This document shows, in pieces, positions 7,908 through 15,556 of a stretch of DNA of 18,577 bases. The stretch lies in contig JASLHL010000185.1 of the NCBI GenBank assembly GCA_030152225.1, forward strand, positions 1 through 18,577. Direction: 5' to 3'. Each line of letters begins with the position of its first letter. Positions within the stretch are counted from its first letter, which is position 1. The notes below the pieces were generated by a model. The model searched no databases, had not been told where the DNA came from, and saw only the letters and a list, made by a program, of their open reading frames with translations. The stretch is from Flavobacterium sp. GTDB taxonomy: Bacteria; Bacteroidota; Bacteroidia; Flavobacteriales; Flavobacteriaceae. The position numbers and the translations under genes were made by a program.

Positions 7908-10900
7908 ATGAAAAAACTATTTCTTTTATTTTCGTTCTTTACCCTAACTCTTACGTTAGCGCAAGAGAAAAGAACGATTACAGGTTTTGTTCAAGATGCG
8001 AGCGACAAATCGGGCTTACCAGGAGCATCTGTCATTGTTGAGACACAAAGTGTATCAACGGAAACAGGTCAGAAAGGTATTATCGAAAGCACAAGTATTG
8101 GAACAATGACTGATTTCGATGGTAATTTTACCCTTGATCTTCCAAAAGATACAAAAGCCATTCGTATAAGCTTTATTGGTTATGCGTCTAAATTAATCCA
8201 TTTAACGACTAAAACACATTATAACGTTGCCTTAGGGACAGATGAAAACATCTTAAACGAGGTTGTTATAACTGGATATCAAACCATTGAGAAACGCAAG
8301 TTAACCTCTTCAGTTGCCCAAATTAGCATGGCTGATATCGAGCAAGGAGGAGTAGCTAGTGTCGATCAGATGTTGGCAGGACAAATTGCTGGGGTAGCTG
8401 TGACTACACCGACAGGAGCACCTGGTGGACCTGCTAAGATCCGAATTCGCGGTACTGCGTCTTTAAATGGTCCTCAAGATCCATTATGGGTAGTTGATGG
8501 AATGCCCTTAGAAGGAAACAATTTGCCGAATTTTAATGATAAAGAAAATATTGATCAGTTGCAAAACTTCTCTATTGCAGGATTAAATCCGGATGACATT
8601 TTGGATATTACCATCTTAAAAGATGCATCTGCTACTGCCATTTATGGAGCTAGAGCTGCCAATGGTGTGATTGTGGTAACAACCAAAAAAGGTAAAAAAG
8701 GTTCGATGAAAGTAAACTTCTCTGCGAATACTTTCGTGAATGAACGTCCACAATTCTCAAAATTAAACCTGATGAATGCATCAGAAAAGGTGGATTTAGA
8801 ACTCATGCTTGCTGGCAGATCTGATATCAATAATTTACGTTCAGGTCAAGGAGAAGTAGCGCGAATCTTAAATAGAAACAACGAATTAGATGCCTACAGA
8901 GCAGGTGGATTTAACTCGCTTTCTACAGAAAGTCAAAATGCCATTAACCGTTTGCGATTAATGGACACAGATTGGGGGAAAGAACTCTATCGTCCTACTT
9001 TTAATCAACAGTATGGCTTAAGCCTATCAGGTGGTGGAGAAACTTCGGATTACTACTTCTCTTTGGGATACTACAATGAGGAAGGAACTACATTCGGCAC
9101 AGGTTTCGAACGTTATAATATTACGTTGAAAAACAACTTTCAACTAAGTGATAAATTAACCGTAGGTGTTTCTTTATTTGGAACACAATCGAAAAAGAAA
9201 AGCTTTATCTCGGATGCAGATGCAAGCATTAATCCAGCAAATTATTCGAGAAATGCTAATCCATACCTACAGCCTTACAATGAAGATGGAAGCTTTCAAT
9301 ATGATAAAGACATCAATGGGATTAACGATACATATATTCCATTCAACTTCTTAGAAGAGCGTCAAAATACAAGTTACGAGTTAGTAAACCAATCGCTAAA
9401 AGCTGTTTTTGATTTGAATTATCAAGTTTTTGATGACTTGAAAATCACCTCTCAATTAGGATTGCAACTTGAAAACAACGATACGGAGAAATACCTAGGT
9501 AAAGAAACCTATAATACGCGTAAATTCAGAGAAGGTAGTAAGTATTACGACAGTGCGTCAAAGCAGTTTAAATACCTAGTACCCGATGGTGGAATCATCG
9601 AAAACTTTGCAGACAACTACTTCCAATACAACTGGAAAACACAGGCAACGTATAACGCAATCTTTAACGATATGCATGAAGTAGATGTTATGATAGGTAC
9701 AGAGATCCGAAAAGAAGAAAGAAAGCAGATTAAATCAAAAGGATATGGATATGATCCATTGACGTTAACGACGATTGATCTTGTACTTCCAGAGGGACAT
9801 AGCAATTCAAACAAAAAACTATACGAAGCCTACAAGAGAACCAAAGGAGAAGATGCTTATGCTTCCTTCTTTGCAACAGCTTCTTATACCTACGACAGAA
9901 AATATACCGTATTCGGTAGTGTGCGTTACGATGGTTCCAATTTATTTGGAGTAGATCCTAAATACAGATATTTACCACTATGGGCAATTTCGGGGTCTTG
10001 GTTAGTATCTAATGAAAAATTCATGGAGAATGTTGACTTTATCAATAACTTCCGTTTACGCGCCTCTTATGGATTACAGGGAAATATTGACCGTACAACT
10101 TCGCCATTTGTTATTGGTGAATACAATTCAACCTCAATCTTACCAGGCTATCCAGAAAGTACAATTCAGGTAACTAATTTGCCAAACGGCACATTGAGAT
10201 GGGAAAAAACAACAAATACCAACGTTGGTTTTGACTTGGGGTTATTCAACAATCGCGTGTCGATCGAATTTGATGCGTACAACAGAAAAAGTACAGATTT
10301 AATTGGGTTACGCGCACTTCCTTTTGAAACAGGTTTTGAGTTTACCAACATGAACTGGGCACAAGTAACCAATAAAGGATATGAGATTTCATTGACTACA
10401 CGTAATATTGCTACGCCAACGTTCTCTTGGACAACCACATTCAACTTTGCTCACAACAAGAGTAGAGTGGATCGCATCCAAGTAAATGATGGCGAATATT
10501 TACCATCAAGAGAAGGGCATGCTGTAAACTCTGTTTTTGTATTAAAAACGGCAGGATTAGACGACAATGGAAATCCTTTATTCTGGCAAAACGGAGAGAA
10601 AGTATCAGCTAAACAATTCTTCAAGTTATACGATGCATGGGAAGATATTATGCCAGGCTACATGGTTGGTTCAGAATTAAATGCAGAAGATTCAAGAGAT
10701 CTATTTACTTATGCAGGAGATCGCGATCCGAAATTTACTGGAGGTATCATTAATACATTCAAAATTCACAATTTTGATTTTACCATTTCTGCTGCTTTTA
10801 ACTTAAAACAAACGGTATTGCGTACACCTTCTTATAATTCAGCTTTGGTTGATCCAGGAAGAAATTACACCAAAGATGTATTAAATATGTGGACGCCAAT

Positions 10901-11261
10901 CAACAACACAGGAACTCTACCAGGATTAACTGGAAATGATCCTTATGATGGAACTGACAACTGGATGTTGACCAAGTGGTTTGATTATGGTGGAGCACCA
11001 ATCAACTACTACAACTATTTGGATATTTGGGCAAAAGAGACTAGCTATTTACGTATCAGTAGCCTTCGTTTAGGCTATACGCTACCAAAAGCTGTTTTAG
11101 AAAAGTTGCGTTTAGAGAATGTACGCTTTACAGTAGAAGGTAGAAATCTCTTTGTATTTGGCACCAATTACAACGGATACTTTGATCCAGAAACCTACGG
11201 AAATATTTACGCTCAACCAATCCAGAGATCATTCACTTTAGGATTAAATGTAACCTTCTAA
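7908..11261 (+). CDS. SusC/RagA-family TonB-dependent outer-membrane transporter
   Basis: A 1117-residue outer-membrane receptor. The signal peptide (about 1-18, cleaved before 'QEKRTITG') leads into a CarboxypepD_reg-like domain (about 22-110, 'ITGFVQDASDKSGLPGASV...TDFDGNFTLDLP'). This domain has a longer loop than usual before TDFDG (Ser/Thr-rich, about residues 48-65). The SusC signature 'NEVVITGYQTIEKRKLTSSV' follows, then the plug ('VDQMLAGQIAGVAV', 'PLWVVDGMPL', 'ATAIYGARAANGVIVVTTKKG'), then a beta-barrel ending in 'SFTLGLNVTF' with a terminal aromatic residue. SusC proteins import oligosaccharides or peptides, powered by TonB-ExbBD. No glycosidase is present nearby, while a protease precedes it, so a peptide-type substrate as for RagA is favoured by context only. 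A 10-bp palindrome CTTAATTAAG lies at 7895-7904 just before the ATG. Confidence 0.93.
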   Translation: MKKLFLLFSFFTLTLTLAQEKRTITGFVQDASDKSGLPGASVIVETQSVSTETGQKGIIESTSIGTMTDFDGNFTLDLPKDTKAIRISFIGYASKLIHLTTKTHYNVALGTDENILNEVVITGYQTIEKRKLTSSVAQISMADIEQGGVASVDQMLAGQIAGVAVTTPTGAPGGPAKIRIRGTASLNGPQDPLWVVDGMPLEGNNLPNFNDKENIDQLQNFSIAGLNPDDILDITILKDASATAIYGARAANGVIVVTTKKGKKGSMKVNFSANTFVNERPQFSKLNLMNASEKVDLELMLAGRSDINNLRSGQGEVARILNRNNELDAYRAGGFNSLSTESQNAINRLRLMDTDWGKELYRPTFNQQYGLSLSGGGETSDYYFSLGYYNEEGTTFGTGFERYNITLKNNFQLSDKLTVGVSLFGTQSKKKSFISDADASINPANYSRNANPYLQPYNEDGSFQYDKDINGINDTYIPFNFLEERQNTSYELVNQSLKAVFDLNYQVFDDLKITSQLGLQLENNDTEKYLGKETYNTRKFREGSKYYDSASKQFKYLVPDGGIIENFADNYFQYNWKTQATYNAIFNDMHEVDVMIGTEIRKEERKQIKSKGYGYDPLTLTTIDLVLPEGHSNSNKKLYEAYKRTKGEDAYASFFATASYTYDRKYTVFGSVRYDGSNLFGVDPKYRYLPLWAISGSWLVSNEKFMENVDFINNFRLRASYGLQGNIDRTTSPFVIGEYNSTSILPGYPESTIQVTNLPNGTLRWEKTTNTNVGFDLGLFNNRVSIEFDAYNRKSTDLIGLRALPFETGFEFTNMNWAQVTNKGYEISLTTRNIATPTFSWTTTFNFAHNKSRVDRIQVNDGEYLPSREGHAVNSVFVLKTAGLDDNGNPLFWQNGEKVSAKQFFKLYDAWEDIMPGYMVGSELNAEDSRDLFTYAGDRDPKFTGGIINTFKIHNFDFTISAAFNLKQTVLRTPSYNSALVDPGRNYTKDVLNMWTPINNTGTLPGLTGNDPYDGTDNWMLTKWFDYGGAPINYYNYLDIWAKETSYLRISSLRLGYTLPKAVLEKLRLENVRFTVEGRNLFVFGTNYNGYFDPETYGNIYAQPIQRSFTLGLNVTF

Positions 11262-11275
11262 CCCTTTTGAATATC

Positions 11276-12601
11276 ATGAAAAAACTATTTTTATTTATCG
11301 GATGCATCAGTCTAAGCTTAACAACCATAAGTTGTGATAAATTCTTAGATATTGAGCCAGAAGGAAAAATCATTCCCAAAACAACGGATGATTACAGAAA
11401 ATTCTTAACCACGGCATATCAAGCTTACCCCAATCATAAATCGCTCACCACAGTGAGAACAGATGAAGTACAAATTAACATGATTGAGGACAGCGAAATT
11501 GTGACCATACGCGATATTTACGCCTATAACGATCAGAACCCTGATGCAAGTACAAAAGAGATTCCTTACGAAACGCTGTATAAAGTAATCTTTTATGCCA
11601 ATTCAACCATCATTGATGGGGCTAAAACCATGCAAGCAGGAGAAGTGAAAGAACAACTTTTAGGAGAAGCTTATGCCCTACGTGCTTTAGCGTACTTTGA
11701 CCTAGTTAATTTATTTGCTAAGCCTTATGATCCAGCAACTGCTGCAACTGCACCAGGTATTGTTATTTTAAATGAGGTAGAAGTCAACAGCAAAAAGCCA
11801 AAATCAACGATTGCTGAAGTATACAAACAAATTCACAGCGACATAGAAGAAGCGAAAAGTCGATTGAAAGTAAGCACGTACGATGCTGGAACCAATTACC
11901 GTTTTTCTAAATTAGCTATTTACGCGTTAGAAGCTCGTGTAAACTTATACCAACAGCAATACCAAGCGGCGTTAACTAGTACGGCAAATGCCTTAGCTAT
12001 CAAAAGTAGCTTACAAAATTTGAATACAACAAAAGAAGTATCTGTTGCAAATTTCAAATCAGTAGAATCTATTATGAATTTAGAAGATGTCTACACCCAA
12101 AATTTCAACAAATTCATCTATGTTTCAGAAGAGTTAAAAGCTGTCTTTGATTCAGAAAATGATTGGCGTTATACAGTTTCATTTGACAAAATAGGCGATC
12201 AACTTGTTGTGGTTAAAACGGGAAATGACGCAACGCGTATTACCTTTAGAACTGCAGAGTTGTACTTTATTCAAGCTGAAGCTTACGTATTTTTAAATCA
12301 ATTGGATCAAGCTACCGTTGCCTTACAACCCATTCTTGAAAATCGATATAAACCAGAAGCTGCTGCTGCAATCCTCGAACAACTAAAAGGATTCGATCAG
12401 ACACAATACAAAACCTTTTTACTAGAAGAACGCTTCAGAGAATTTGCTTTTGAAGGACATCGTTGGAATGATTTAAGACGATTGGACCAACGAAAAATTG
12501 TTCACAAGTTAGGTAAAGATGAATTTACACTTCAACAAAATGATCCGCGTTATACCTTGCCGTTCCCAAGAAAAGCAAGAGAAAACAACCCAAATTTATA
12601 G
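11276..12601 (+). CDS. SusD/RagB-family outer-membrane lipoprotein
   Basis: A surface nutrient-binding lipoprotein of 441 residues, shorter than many SusD proteins. I start it at ATG 11276 ('MKKLFLFIGC'); an in-frame TTG at 11267 would add only three residues. The N-terminus is a lipoprotein signal with lipobox 'TISC' (C20), followed by the SusD-typical 'DKFLDIEPEGKIIP'. TPR-like helices are visible ('GEAYALRALAYFDLVNLFAKPY', 'FRTAELYFIQAEAYVFLNQ'), and the C-terminal family motif 'LLEERFREFAFEGHRWNDLRRL' is clear. It caps the SusC barrel and binds substrate. The gene is 14 bp after susC in the same operon and is followed within 15 bp by a strong terminator, so it is the operon's last gene. 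The ligand cannot be read from the sequence. Confidence 0.92.
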   Translation: MKKLFLFIGCISLSLTTISCDKFLDIEPEGKIIPKTTDDYRKFLTTAYQAYPNHKSLTTVRTDEVQINMIEDSEIVTIRDIYAYNDQNPDASTKEIPYETLYKVIFYANSTIIDGAKTMQAGEVKEQLLGEAYALRALAYFDLVNLFAKPYDPATAATAPGIVILNEVEVNSKKPKSTIAEVYKQIHSDIEEAKSRLKVSTYDAGTNYRFSKLAIYALEARVNLYQQQYQAALTSTANALAIKSSLQNLNTTKEVSVANFKSVESIMNLEDVYTQNFNKFIYVSEELKAVFDSENDWRYTVSFDKIGDQLVVVKTGNDATRITFRTAELYFIQAEAYVFLNQLDQATVALQPILENRYKPEAAAAILEQLKGFDQTQYKTFLLEERFREFAFEGHRWNDLRRLDQRKIVHKLGKDEFTLQQNDPRYTLPFPRKARENNPNL

Positions 12602-12614
12602 CCAGTGACACTGC

Positions 12615-12643
12615 AAAAGCTACCAGAAATGGTAGCTTTTTTT
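12615..12643 (+). terminator. Terminator of the protease-SusC-SusD operon
   Basis: A 10-bp perfect stem, AAAAGCTACC (12615-12624) with GGTAGCTTTT (12631-12640), a 6-nt loop, and a run of seven T ending at 12643. It lies 14 bp past the SusD stop codon, separating the operon from the regulator gene, which therefore needs its own promoter. Confidence 0.88.
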
Positions 12644-12672
12644 ATTTTCCATATCCTTGGAATTGAATCGCA

Positions 12673-12704
12673 TTTTTAGAACATTGAACTTTTTACTACT
12701 TTTA
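12673..12704 (+). promoter_or_regulatory. Possible promoter of the LytTR regulator gene
   Basis: A TACTTTTA box (12697-12704) resembles TAnnTTTG with one mismatch. About 19 bp upstream is a T-rich TTTTTA. The predicted start of transcription (about 12710) would leave almost no leader before GTG 12714, so either the transcript is nearly leaderless or the true box lies further upstream. Confidence 0.3.
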
Positions 12705-12713
12705 CCAAAAAAA

Positions 12714-13478
12714 GTGCGTATAGCAATTGTCGAAGATGAAGCTCTAGCAGCAAACTATCTTAAGAAATTATTACTTACTCAAGACATACTTCCCGTTGCG
12801 GTTGGTGATATCATTATGCTTTCTTCAATCAAAGAGGCAACGACTTTCTTTTTTCAACACAATGTTGACTTAGTCTTTATGGATATTCACCTAGGCGATG
12901 GAAAAAGCTTGGAAATTTTCGACAAAATTGCAGTAAAAAGTCCTGTAATCTTTATTACGGCCTACGAAAACTACGCCATTGAAGCTTTTAAACAATTTGC
13001 TATTGGCTATATCCTAAAGCCATTTAATAAAGTCGCTTTAGACGACGTTCTTCTCAAGTATATTACCATAACCAAACACTTACAAGAAGATCAACTCTCA
13101 TTTCCTAAACGAACAACAGAACCCGATCCTACAAAGCTAAAAGATCGCTTCTTAATTCACGATGGTCATCGATTAAAATCAATCGAAACCAATGAAATCG
13201 CCTATCTATTTGCCTCTGGTAAACACTTGTTCTTACATACATTTGCGGATGAACGCTACATTTACGATGACACCATAAAAGATATTATTGCTAAACTAGA
13301 TGCTAAAACCTTTTTTAAAATCAACCGTAGCTTTATCGTTAACATTCAATCCATTAAGGAAGTTATCCGTCATAATAGTCAGAAAATCGAACTTGTATTG
13401 AATGTACAAAGTGAGGATCAACAAAATATTTTTGTCAGCAAAGCCCATATTGCCAACCTTAAAGATTGGTTGAGTTAA
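12714..13478 (+). CDS. LytTR-family response regulator
   Basis: A DNA-binding response regulator of 254 residues from GTG 12714. A TTG at 12657 is in frame, but the extra 19 residues precede the receiver fold, and the usual N-terminus '(M)RIAIVEDEALAANYL' starts at the GTG, which follows an A-rich leader. The receiver domain (about 1-120) has the acidic pair D8/E9, phospho-acceptor D57 in 'LVFMDIHLGDG', a Thr-containing 'FITAYENYAIEAF' and the conserved Lys in 'ILKPFN' (K102). The LytTR domain (about 150-254) shows 'DRFLIHDGHRLKSIETNEIAYLFASGKH' and 'FFKINRSFIVNIQSIKEV'. It probably pairs with the LytS-type kinase at 3639-5171 and acts at the direct repeat at 5175-5213. The pairing is inferred from family and location, as the two genes are separated by 7.5 kb. 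Confidence 0.9.
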   Translation: MRIAIVEDEALAANYLKKLLLTQDILPVAVGDIIMLSSIKEATTFFFQHNVDLVFMDIHLGDGKSLEIFDKIAVKSPVIFITAYENYAIEAFKQFAIGYILKPFNKVALDDVLLKYITITKHLQEDQLSFPKRTTEPDPTKLKDRFLIHDGHRLKSIETNEIAYLFASGKHLFLHTFADERYIYDDTIKDIIAKLDAKTFFKINRSFIVNIQSIKEVIRHNSQKIELVLNVQSEDQQNIFVSKAHIANLKDWLS

Positions 13479-13496
13479 ATTGACTTTTCCCCTATC

Positions 13497-13523
13497 TTGG
13501 CTTATTTTTTTTGATTACATTTG
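13497..13523 (+). promoter_or_regulatory. Promoter of the small acidic gene
   Basis: TACATTTG at 13516-13523 is a perfect match to the Bacteroidota -7 consensus TAnnTTTG. A TTG at 13497-13499 lies 16 bp upstream as a -33 candidate, slightly closer than usual. Transcription from about 13530 would give a short A-rich leader before ATG 13547. Confidence 0.55.
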
Positions 13524-13546
13524 AGTAAAAACAAAATACAATCAGA

Positions 13547-13762
13547 ATGAGTATAGGAGATTATCTTGTCAATTTAGTTGACCGCATACTGGATTTCTTT
13601 CAATTAATCAAAGATTATGTTGATGACGCTTTGCGTATTTTCGAAAAAATAAAGGAAGTCGTTTTGGATATTATTGCCTATTTTTCGGAAGCTTTCGAAG
13701 ATTTCACCCAAGAAGCTTCTACCTTATTTGACGATACAGAAGAGGATTTTTTCTTTATCTAA
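13547..13762 (+). CDS. Small, highly acidic helical protein, unknown function
   Basis: A 71-residue protein that I do not recognise. It has 18 Asp/Glu against 5 Lys/Arg, is rich in Phe, Ile, Leu and Val, and contains no Cys, His, Trp or Pro. Hydrophobic and acidic residues alternate with helical spacing through residues 3-55 ('YLVNLVDRILDFFQLIKDYV', 'IFEKIKEVVLDIIAYFSEAF'), suggesting two or three amphipathic helices. The tail is 'DDTEEDFFFI'. It has no signal peptide or clear membrane span. A consensus -7 box lies 23 bp before the ATG, which supports a real, independently transcribed gene. It starts 68 bp after the LytTR regulator and ends 7 bp before the convergent YkgJ-type gene. A regulator-linked or membrane-surface role is possible, but nothing in the sequence demonstrates one. 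Confidence 0.6.
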   Translation: MSIGDYLVNLVDRILDFFQLIKDYVDDALRIFEKIKEVVLDIIAYFSEAFEDFTQEASTLFDDTEEDFFFI

Positions 13763-13769
13763 TCGCGAT

Positions 13770-14267
13770 CTATTTTAATACAATTTTCTTTTTCATCTGT
13801 TCCACTACTTCAAAAGCAGCTGGACAGATTGCTACATTTTCTAATGTCAAATTAGCTATTTGTTGAAATTTCTTTCGATCAGTATGCGGATATTCTCTGC
13901 ATGCTTTAGGACGCACGTCGTAGATCATGCAATAGTTTTCAGCATCCAAGAACGTACAAGGCACTTGTTGTAAAACATAGTCGTTATCTTCATCTATTCT
14001 CAAATACTGATCGATAAATTGTTGGGGTTTTAAGCGTAAATGCTTGCTAATGCGTTCGATGTCTGCACTGGTAAATAAAGGCCCTGTCGTTTTACAACAA
14101 TTAGCACAAGACAAACAATCTGTTCTCTTAAATACTGCTGTGTGGATTTCCTCCATCTGATAATCTAAATCTTTTGGGGGCTTCTTTTGTAGCTTCGCAA
14201 AATATTTTTTATTTTCATTATGCTTATCTTTGGCTAACTTTGGAAGCTGTTGCAGTATTTTATTCAT
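13770..14267 (-). CDS. YkgJ-family cysteine-cluster protein
   Basis: A 165-residue cytoplasmic protein with the YkgJ/CxxCxxCC pattern (PF03692). C51, C54, C57 and C58 lie in 'DCLSCANCCKTTGPLF'. Further Cys follow in 'VPCTFLD', 'NYCMIYDVRPKACREYP' and 'AICPAAF', eight in all. The family is thought to bind zinc or an iron-sulfur cluster; its biochemical role is not settled. The N-terminal 50 residues are Lys-rich and helical. The ATG at 14267 is preceded on the minus strand by an A-rich leader, and 20 bp beyond by a consensus -7 box. It is convergent with the small acidic gene, with 7 bp between and no visible terminator hairpin, and divergent from the methyltransferase gene. Confidence 0.85.
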   Translation of the reverse strand: MNKILQQLPKLAKDKHNENKKYFAKLQKKPPKDLDYQMEEIHTAVFKRTDCLSCANCCKTTGPLFTSADIERISKHLRLKPQQFIDQYLRIDEDNDYVLQQVPCTFLDAENYCMIYDVRPKACREYPHTDRKKFQQIANLTLENVAICPAAFEVVEQMKKKIVLK

Positions 14268-14286
14268 TCTTTTATTTTTTGAAGGA

Positions 14287-14294
14287 CAAAATTA
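14287..14294 (-). promoter_or_regulatory. -7 box for the YkgJ-type gene
   Basis: TAATTTTG read on the minus strand is a perfect TAnnTTTG match, 20 bp before the ATG at 14267. No TTTG element is seen at the usual 19-21 bp upstream, so only the -7 part is supported. Confidence 0.4.
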
Positions 14295-14333
14295 CAACAA
14301 CTCTCTTTTTTATAGATTAAAAATCAAAGAAAA

Positions 14334-15047
14334 ATGAAAGACCTCATTGGCCAAGCAATTTTAGATTACCAACTCACCCAAAAACCAGCTGTAATTCTAA
14401 CAGAAACCGATATTTCTGAAGCAGAAGAAATGGATGTTTCCTACTGGTTTCGCTCTTATAAAGAGATGCCCGAATTAGAGCAACTTGCCTTAAAAAAGAG
14501 CAAAGGAAAGATTTTAGATATTGGTTGTGGTGCAGGTTCCCATGCCCTCTACTTACAAGAAAAGAATTTAGACGTAACAGCAATTGATATTTCACCGAAA
14601 GCGATTGAAGCTTGTCAATTGAGAGGAGTAAAAAAGGTACAACTCCTAAACGTTTTGGATCTAAAAGACCAACAGTACGATACCCTCCTACTCCTAATGA
14701 ACGGAACGGGGATTTTTGGTCGCCTGATTCACATCACGCGATACCTAGAACACCTAAAGCGTTTATTGACTCCCACGGGGCAAATCTTAATCGACAGTTC
14801 GGATTTGATTTATATGTTTGATGAAGATGAAGACGGTGGAAAGTGGATTCCGATGGACAACAAGGACTATTATGGCGAATTGGTGTTTCAAGTACACTAT
14901 AAAGGAGAAACAGAAGATGCCTTTGATTGGCTCTACTTAGATTATAATACGCTTCAAAATGCTGCGCATGGCAGTGGATTGGAATGTGAATTAGTATACG
15001 AAGGTGAAAATTACGAATACCTCGCACGATTGACAAGAAAAGCATAA
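14334..15047 (+). CDS. Class I SAM-dependent methyltransferase
   Basis: A 237-residue cytoplasmic enzyme with a Rossmann-type SAM-binding core. Motif I is 'ILDIGCGAGSHALYL' (glycine loop at 63-68), followed by 'LDVTAIDISPKAIEACQ', where D85 should bind the SAM ribose. A 'VKKVQLLNVLDL' strand and 'YDTLLLLMNGTGIFGRL' (motif IV region) follow. The C-terminal half has a very acidic loop ('MFDEDEDGGKWIPMDN') that probably shapes the substrate site. The methyl acceptor cannot be inferred. The start ATG follows an A-rich leader, and the gene is divergent from the YkgJ-type gene across 66 bp. It ends just before a bidirectional terminator. Confidence 0.88.
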   Translation: MKDLIGQAILDYQLTQKPAVILTETDISEAEEMDVSYWFRSYKEMPELEQLALKKSKGKILDIGCGAGSHALYLQEKNLDVTAIDISPKAIEACQLRGVKKVQLLNVLDLKDQQYDTLLLLMNGTGIFGRLIHITRYLEHLKRLLTPTGQILIDSSDLIYMFDEDEDGGKWIPMDNKDYYGELVFQVHYKGETEDAFDWLYLDYNTLQNAAHGSGLECELVYEGENYEYLARLTRKA

Positions 15048-15066
15048 TGCATATACAATTGAAATC

Positions 15067-15099
15067 AAAAAAGCCTTAGCAAGTTGCTAAGGCTTTTTT
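15067..15099. terminator. Bidirectional terminator between methyltransferase and DUF2059 genes
   Basis: A 14-bp perfect stem, AAAAAAGCCTTAGC (15067-15080) with GCTAAGGCTTTTTT (15086-15099), and a 5-nt loop. With A and T runs on both sides it can terminate either strand. It lies between the convergent stop codons at 15047 and 15113. Confidence 0.88.
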
Positions 15100-15112
15100 G
15101 ATTTTACTTATA

Positions 15113-15520
15113 TTACATTTCCATGTATTTCATCATCATTCCTTGTAATCCCATCCCCCATTCTGTACCAACAGCTTGACCTTTATCATACAAAACTTTG
15201 TTTTTTTCGTATAATTTCTTTCCAATTGGTGTTTCGTAGAGTTTAATTAATTCCTTCATTTCACTAGGCGTAAACTCACTCATATAGATTTCAGCCATTT
15301 GAGATTTGAAATCCACCAAACTAGCATCAAATTCTTTTTTAAAATCGGCGCGTTTCGCTTCTGGAATATTTTGCATAATTTCTTCCGTTAAATAATCAAA
15401 GGTTTTCATTTGACCACTTACCTCTAAATATTTTTCAGCATCTGCTTTAAAAGCTGCATCCTGAGCAAAACCGAAATGTCCAGCTAACATAAATGCTGCA
15501 ACTACTATAATTTTTTTCAT
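15113..15520 (-). CDS. Exported DUF2059 protein
   Basis: A 135-residue protein with a signal peptide 'MKKIIVVAAFMLAGHFGFAQ' (cleavage near residue 19), so periplasmic or secreted. The mature part is all-helical and matches DUF2059: 'YLEVSGQMKTFDYLTEEIMQ' followed by 'EFTPSEMKELIKLYETPIGKKLYEK', the family's most conserved stretch. It ends in a Met-rich tail ('GMGLQGMMMKYMEM'). The role of the domain is unknown. The gene lies 36 bp downstream of queE on the same strand. A TATATTTA box (15541-15548, minus) in that gap fits the -7 consensus at seven of eight positions, so it may have its own promoter or be read through from queE. Confidence 0.82.
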   Translation of the reverse strand: MKKIIVVAAFMLAGHFGFAQDAAFKADAEKYLEVSGQMKTFDYLTEEIMQNIPEAKRADFKKEFDASLVDFKSQMAEIYMSEFTPSEMKELIKLYETPIGKKLYEKNKVLYDKGQAVGTEWGMGLQGMMMKYMEM

Positions 15521-15556
15521 AATTGTATTTTTTGATCGAGTAAATATAAAACTATA

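Noticed and set aside
10166..10444. Open frame of 92 codons on the minus strand
   Set aside because: It lies within the SusC barrel region, with no motif or signals of its own.
12657..12713. Upstream TTG start for the LytTR regulator
   Set aside because: It would add 19 residues before a standard receiver-domain N-terminus and would start inside the likely promoter. GTG 12714 is the better start.
13762..13769. ATCGCGAT palindrome filling the gap between the acidic gene and the YkgJ-type gene
   Set aside because: It has no loop, no longer stem and no T run, so it does not qualify as a terminator. An 8-bp palindrome is easily met by chance.
14734..15045. Open frame of 103 codons on the minus strand
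   Set aside because: It is antisense to the methyltransferase gene, whose motifs are intact. The His/Arg-rich translation does not resemble a real protein.
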